Below the pieces are notes generated by a model, which was not told the origin of the DNA, did no database searches, and saw only the letters and a list, made by a program, of their open reading frames with translations. Below, one piece after another: positions 59,658 through 64,000 of a DNA stretch of 64,000 bases (positions are counted from its first letter, which is position 1; every line of letters begins with the position of its first letter). Location: assembly GCF_026340565.1 (NCBI RefSeq), contig NZ_JAPEPB010000001.1:3944501-4008500 (forward strand), written 5' to 3'. The translations under genes were made by a program, and so were the position numbers. The DNA is from Kitasatospora sp. NBC_01287. GTDB lineage: Bacteria > Actinomycetota > Actinomycetes > Streptomycetales > Streptomycetaceae.

Positions 59658-62600
59658 TCAGCCGCCGGTGGCGAGGGCTCGGGCGAGTCCGGCGCGGGAG
59701 CGGACACCGAGCTTCCGGTAGACCCGGGAGAGCGTCCCCTCCACGGTCTTCACGCTCACGAAGAGGGCGGCGGCCACCTCGCGGTTGCTCGCGCCGTCGG
59801 CCGCCAGGCCCGCCATCCGCTGCTCACTGGCCGTCAGCAGGCCGCCGTCCGAGCCCGGCAGGGCCACCGCCTGGTCCAACCGCTCCAGCTCCCGCGCCAC
59901 CCGGGCCAGCAGCGGGCGGGCCCCGTGGTCCGCGCAGAGGTCCCGGGCCTCCAGCAACGCGGCCCGCGCGCCCGGGCGGTGGCGCAGGCGCCGCTCGACC
60001 GAGCCGAGCGCCACCAGCGTCCGGGCCAGGTCCAGTGGCAGCCCCAGCGCGCGCTGCCGCTCCGCCGACCGCCGCAGCAGCTCCACCGCCTCACGCCCGT
60101 TCCCCACTCCCGCCTGCGCCAGTCCGGCGGACCGGTCCAGCACGGCCAGCGCCGGGGCCTGCGGCGCACCGGCCCAGCGCGACGCCAACTCACCGCCCTG
60201 GTGCAGCGCCTGCGCGGCCGCACCGTGCTCGCCCAGGGCCGCCAGCCCCTCCGCGAGCAGCGCGAGCCTGCGCACCGCGGCCGGGTCCGCGAATCCCGCC
60301 GCCGCGCTCAGCCGCCGCGCCTCCTGGAGCACCTCCACCCCGGCCGCGGTGGCGGCCGCGTCCCCCCGGAGCAGGCCGGACTCACCGAGCACCCCGAGCG
60401 CTCGCACCTGGTGCCAGCGGTCACCGGCCGCCGCCGCGCCCGCCGCCGCCCGCCGGGCCAGCTCCCCCGCCAGCCTGGCGCTGCCGCCCACCAGTTCGGC
60501 GAGTGCAACGGCGTGCAGCGCGGGTCCGTGGACGGGGCCGGCGGCGGGCGCGGGGTGGGCCAGCGGCTCACCGAGCGCGGCGAGCGCCTCGCTCAACCGG
60601 GTGGCCGCGGCGGTCGCCGCGGCCACCTCGCCGAGTTGGGCATGGGCCGCGCAGCGCAAGCCGAGTGCCAGCAGGTCGGGCGTGGTGGCGGCCGCGAGCG
60701 GGCTGAACACGCGCTCCGCCCGCGGCCCGGCAATGGCGAGCCCGACAGCAGGCGGGAGAGCGGCAGGCGGGACGGCGAGCGGCGGGGCAGCGGGCGAGAA
60801 GGTGCGCGGGGCGTCGGGTGGGGTGGCAGATGGCAGGACGTGCGGGACGTGGACGTGCGGGACGTGCGGGACCGCGAAGGAGCCGGTGGCGGCCGAGGCG
60901 GCGAGGGCGGCCCGGATCGCGGCGGGGTCGTCCAGGGCCAGCTCGGCGGTGAGCAGGCACAGGCGCGGGTCGGGTCCTCTCGCGCCCCGCTCCGACTGCC
61001 GCGTCAGCGCGGTCGCCTCCGCCAGCGCGCGTCGCCCGGCCGACAGTTCGCCGCGCGCGGCCCTCGCCACCGCCAACGTCCCGAGTGCGGCGACCCGCTG
61101 GGCGAGCGCGCCCGGGACGGCCGAGGTCAGCGCCGCCTGGACCACGGTCAGCGCCTGCTCCGGGTTGCCGGCGAGCAGGTGACGTTCGGCGGCCCAGCGG
61201 AGCAGTTCCGGCTCGGCCCACCCGGCGGTCTCGGCCCCATCGGCGGCCTCCGCCCAGCCGCCCGCGCCCGAGCCCCCGCCCGCGCGTCGGAGCGTGCCGA
61301 GCTCGGCCAGGCCGTCCGCGATCAGCTCACCGAACCCGGCCAGCGCCTGCCCCGCCGAGCGGAGCAGCACGACCCGGGCCCGGGTCCGCAGCGCCACTGC
61401 CACCTGGGGGCCGGCGCCCAGCGCCTGCAGCGCCAGCGCCCGAGCCTGCGGCCAGTGCGCGGCGTCCGAGGCGTAGTCGGCCGCGTCCACCACGGTCCGC
61501 GCGCCCAGCGAACCCTGCCGGATCGCCAGCACGGCCAGCTCGTAGGCCGTTTCAGGTGCCCCGCGCCGGTGCGCCCGGCGAGCCGCCTCCGCCAGCGCCC
61601 GGGCGCCGGGGGCGTCCAGCTGGGCCAGCGCGGCGAGCCGGACGCACTCGTCGGGGTCGGGCTCGACGGCGGCCAACGCGGCTCGGGCGGAGGCCAGTTC
61701 GGCCGGCGAGGCCTCGGCCAGCAGGACGGTGGGGACCATCGGCTCGCCGAACCGCAGCTCACCGGCGCGCAGTTCCCCCGCAGGCCCGGCCGCGCCCAGC
61801 ACCGGGTCGGTGGTGGACGGGGTGTCGACCAGCTCCAACAGGCCGGCCCGCAAGGCGCCGTCGAGCAGCCGCAGCGGCTCGCTGCCCGCGGCCCGGCGCA
61901 GCAGCGCCAGGGTCGGACGCGTCGCCGCGGCGGCCGCCAGCAGCAGCTGCCGCTCCGCCGCCCCGTACGGGCGCAGCCGCTCCAGCACCTGGGCCCGCAG
62001 GCTCGGCGGCACCCGGTACGGGGTCACCAGGCCGAGCCGGGTGCCGGCCCGCGCGAGCTCCAGCGCATGGCCCGGGTTGCCCGCCGCGACCCGCTGGACG
62101 TCGCGGAGCAGCACCGCCGGCAGCGGGCCGCCGAGGTCGCGGGCCAGCAGGTCGGCGACGGCGGTCGGTGCCAGCGCGGCCAGTCGCACCTCGACCGTCG
62201 ACGGCGGGCAGACCTCCCACCAGCGGACCGCCCCGTCCCCGCCCGGCCCGTCCTGAGCGTCCGCCTTCTCGACACCCCCGCCGTCGGCCGCGGGGCCACC
62301 GGCCGTAGGACCCGCCCCGCCCCGCGCACCCGCCCCCGCACCGTCCCGCACGGTCGCGAGCACCCGCACCCCCGCCTGTGCCCCACCCGCCCGGCGCAGC
62401 GCGAAGCCCAGCGCCCGCGCGCTCGGCACGTCCAGCCACTGCAGGTCGTCGAGCACCAGCAGCAGGCCACCGCCCTCGGCCGGCGCGGCCGCCAGCCGCA
62501 GCAGTTCCACCAGGCCGCGCCCGAGCGCCAGCCGGTCCACCGCGGCGCCGGGGCAGGGCCGGGGCAGGGCCGCCGCCGGCGCGGCACCCGCCGACTGCGG

Positions 62601-62957
62601 CAGCGCGTCGAGCAGCGCCGCCGGGCGACCGCCCGGCAGGCCGGCGAGCAGGTCGCCGAGGCCGACGTAGGGCAGCGCGCGCTCCGGCACGGCGGGTGCG
62701 CAGCGCAGCACGACGGCACCGCACCGGGCGGCCTCGGCGGCGAGCGCGTCGGCGAGGGCGGTGCGCCCGATGCCGGCGGGCCCGGTCAGCAGGGCCGCTC
62801 CGCCGGTGCGCAACGCGGCTCGGGCGGCGCGCAGTTCGTCCTCGCGTCCGATCGGGGCCGCCTCGTCCCGGGCCCCGCCCCGGCCCCCGCCCGCGCCCAT
62901 CTGCCGCGCCACCTCCCAGTCGCCTGCCGCCGGTCCGCGACCGCCGCCCGGGGCCAT
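59658..62957 (-). CDS. LAL-type LuxR regulator with N-terminal AAA ATPase (MalT-like)
   Basis: 1099 residues from ATG 62957 (start uncertain; an in-frame ATG lies at 63011 and no ribosome-binding site is clear). N-terminal ATPase: IGREDELRAARAAL then the P-loop GPAGIGRTALADAL, where the invariant Lys is Arg65, and Walker B LLLVLDDLQWLD. A long Ala/Leu-rich helical-repeat middle (TPR-like sensor) leads to a C-terminal LuxR domain (LTASEQRMAGLAADGASNRE, SVKTVEGTLSRVYRKLGV). LAL proteins activate antibiotic or sugar gene clusters; no cluster is adjacent here. It probably regulates a distant target. Confidence 0.9.
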   Translation of the reverse strand: MAPGGGRGPAAGDWEVARQMGAGGGRGGARDEAAPIGREDELRAARAALRTGGAALLTGPAGIGRTALADALAAEAARCGAVVLRCAPAVPERALPYVGLGDLLAGLPGGRPAALLDALPQSAGAAPAAALPRPCPGAAVDRLALGRGLVELLRLAAAPAEGGGLLLVLDDLQWLDVPSARALGFALRRAGGAQAGVRVLATVRDGAGAGARGGAGPTAGGPAADGGGVEKADAQDGPGGDGAVRWWEVCPPSTVEVRLAALAPTAVADLLARDLGGPLPAVLLRDVQRVAAGNPGHALELARAGTRLGLVTPYRVPPSLRAQVLERLRPYGAAERQLLLAAAAATRPTLALLRRAAGSEPLRLLDGALRAGLLELVDTPSTTDPVLGAAGPAGELRAGELRFGEPMVPTVLLAEASPAELASARAALAAVEPDPDECVRLAALAQLDAPGARALAEAARRAHRRGAPETAYELAVLAIRQGSLGARTVVDAADYASDAAHWPQARALALQALGAGPQVAVALRTRARVVLLRSAGQALAGFGELIADGLAELGTLRRAGGGSGAGGWAEAADGAETAGWAEPELLRWAAERHLLAGNPEQALTVVQAALTSAVPGALAQRVAALGTLAVARAARGELSAGRRALAEATALTRQSERGARGPDPRLCLLTAELALDDPAAIRAALAASAATGSFAVPHVPHVHVPHVLPSATPPDAPRTFSPAAPPLAVPPAALPPAVGLAIAGPRAERVFSPLAAATTPDLLALGLRCAAHAQLGEVAAATAAATRLSEALAALGEPLAHPAPAAGPVHGPALHAVALAELVGGSARLAGELARRAAAGAAAAGDRWHQVRALGVLGESGLLRGDAAATAAGVEVLQEARRLSAAAGFADPAAVRRLALLAEGLAALGEHGAAAQALHQGGELASRWAGAPQAPALAVLDRSAGLAQAGVGNGREAVELLRRSAERQRALGLPLDLARTLVALGSVERRLRHRPGARAALLEARDLCADHGARPLLARVARELERLDQAVALPGSDGGLLTASEQRMAGLAADGASNREVAAALFVSVKTVEGTLSRVYRKLGVRSRAGLARALATGG

Positions 62958-63230
62958 GTCAGCATGGACCTGACACCTGATCGGCCGACCACGTCCCCGG
63001 CGAAGGTCCATCTCAACCCCCGCCAGACGCCCCGTCAATAAGGGCAACCGGGCAAGCGTTCAGCCGAAACCCGGAGTTCACCGCCGTTGACCTGGTGCTG
63101 ATCCGGCGCAAAGAGGCCGCCGCGCGCGAGGAAGACCACCGGTGCGAGGAGGCCACCGGGCAGGCCTGCGCCCGGGCCTCGCGAACGGGGCCCGGGCGGC
63201 TGCGGCGGTGCGGTCGCGGCCAGTGCCGCG

Positions 63231-64000
63231 TCAGGCGGCCTCGAAGCCCGCGTGCCCGGCGATCTTCTTCAGCTCCGCCAGGGCGTGCTTCTCGATCTGG
63301 CGGATCCGCTCGCGGGTCAGGCCGTGCTGCTTGCCCACCTCGGTGAGGGTGCGCTCGCGGCCGTCCTCCATGCCGTAGCGGGAGCGGATGATCGAGGCGG
63401 TGCGGTCGTCCAGGCGGCCGATCAGGTCGTCCAGTTCCTCGCGGCGGAGCATGACCAGCACGGCGTCCTCCGGGGAGACCGCGCCGGTGTCCTCGACCAG
63501 GTCGCCGAACTGGGTCTCGCCCTCGTCGTCCACCGCCATGTTGAGGCTGACCGGGTCGCGCGCCCAGTCGAGCACGTCCTTGATCCGGGCCTCCGTGGTG
63601 TCCAACTCGGCGGCGATCTCGGCCGGCTCGGCCTCGCGACCCAGCTCCTTGGACTTCTCCCGCTGGACCCGGCGGATCCGGCCCAGCTCCTCGACCAGGT
63701 GGACGGGCAGCCGGATGGTGCGGGACTGATCGGCGATCGAGCGGGTGATCGCCTGGCGGATCCACCAGGTCGCGTAGGTGGAGAACTTGAAGCCCTTGGC
63801 GTAGTCGAACTTCTCGACCGCGCGGACCAGGCCCGCGTTGCCCTCCTGGATAAGGTCGAGCAACGGCAGCCCGCTGCGCGGGTAGCGACGGGCGACGGCG
63901 ACCACCAGGCGCAGGTTGGAGCGGATGAAGACGTCCTTCGCCCGCTCGGCGTCGGCGGCTATCGCCTCCAACTCCTCGCGGGTCGTACCCTCGGGAAGTG
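63231..64000 (-). CDS. hrdD: principal-like RNA polymerase sigma factor, N-terminus outside window
   Basis: 256 residues to the window edge; the frame continues beyond it ([13 protein letters not shown]...). Sigma-70 regions visible: 2.1-2.4 ([55 protein letters not shown]), 3 ([12 protein letters not shown]) and 4.2 ([21 protein letters not shown]). There is no long N-terminal acidic domain in the part seen. Streptomyces has HrdA-D; in S. coelicolor hrdD lies, as I recall, downstream of the mscL region, and this position supports HrdD. Core subunit binding at -10/-35 promoters of housekeeping or secondary-metabolism genes is expected. Confidence 0.8.
   Translation of the reverse strand, partial: LPEGTTREELEAIAADAERAKDVFIRSNLRLVVAVARRYPRSGLPLLDLIQEGNAGLVRAVEKFDYAKGFKFSTYATWWIRQAITRSIADQSRTIRLPVHLVEELGRIRRVQREKSKELGREAEPAEIAAELDTTEARIKDVLDWARDPVSLNMAVDDEGETQFGDLVEDTGAVSPEDAVLVMLRREELDDLIGRLDDRTASIIRSRYGMEDGRERTLTEVGKQHGLTRERIRQIEKHALAELKKIAGHAGFEAA

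Noticed and set aside
59466..63041. 1191-codon plus-strand frame opposite the LAL regulator
   Set aside because: It is the mirror of a real gene with ATPase and helix-turn-helix motifs; the sense strand is the minus strand.

Overview
The window is high-GC actinobacterial chromosome, with about 57 protein genes, two tRNA genes and no sign of prophage, IS element or CRISPR. GTG starts and 4-nt stop/start overlaps are frequent. The gene content (galTEK, LuxR-type response regulators, SepX/GlpR, ABC-F, mycosin, a large LuxR ATPase and an HrdD-type sigma factor at the right edge) points to Streptomyces or a close relative (Kitasatospora, Streptacidiphilus). The DNA alone does not settle the genus.

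Layout. 1-5.9 kb: end of a MarR gene, a LuxR response regulator, the galT-galE-galK operon, a second LuxR response regulator whose receiver lacks the phospho-acceptor Asp, and tRNA-Thr(GGT). 6-7.6 kb: an MHS-type symporter. 7.8-14.9 kb: a type VII secretion (ESX)-associated island made of two opposed operons. One has a WXG-like small protein, a WXG/alpha-beta-hydrolase fusion and a lipoprotein. The other has an ESX-substrate-like protein, a Gly/Pro-rich WXG protein and a mycosin. No secretion-machine (Ecc) gene lies inside the window. 15-23.6 kb: the old actinobacterial housekeeping block ABC-F / ispE / rsmA / tatD / zinc-ribbon protein / rsmI, with a divergent protein O-mannosyltransferase. 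The rpfB-type gene usual between tatD and rsmA is missing. 23.7-31.7 kb: cell-wall genes (two penicillin-binding proteins, RodA/FtsW, a GT87-type membrane glycosyltransferase, a dimethylformamidase-like lipoprotein). 31.9-42.1 kb: accessory and regulatory genes (DUF1269 protein, MarR with an MFS drug pump, an odd ABC transporter, an aminoglycoside-phosphotransferase-like kinase, a TolB-like lipoprotein, and MerR with a divergent SDR that lacks its catalytic Tyr). 42.2-49.2 kb: tRNA-Ala(CGC), then the division/molybdopterin locus sepX(glpR)-GNAT-mog-moaC-glp(moeA)-galU, a degenerate GGDEF protein and 5-formyl-THF cyclo-ligase. 49.2-64 kb: penicillin acylase, K+/H+ antiporter, MFS, a CIRCE-controlled FmdB zinc ribbon, a short protein that may be a truncated SAF protein, mscL, an S53 sedolisin protease, a LAL-type LuxR ATPase, and the sigma factor running off the edge.

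The block ispE-rsmA-tatD-rsmI-pmt ... glpR-rimJ-glp-galU-cycloligase ... mscL matches, from memory, the gene order around Rv0985c-Rv1011 of Mycobacterium tuberculosis, so most of the window is an ancestral backbone into which accessory genes were inserted. The most interesting signals are the CIRCE-like operator in front of fmdB, the WXG-hydrolase plus lipoprotein module, the catalytically altered SDR and ATPase families, and the loss of rpfB. All function calls rest on motif reading and memory of families; no searches were run.
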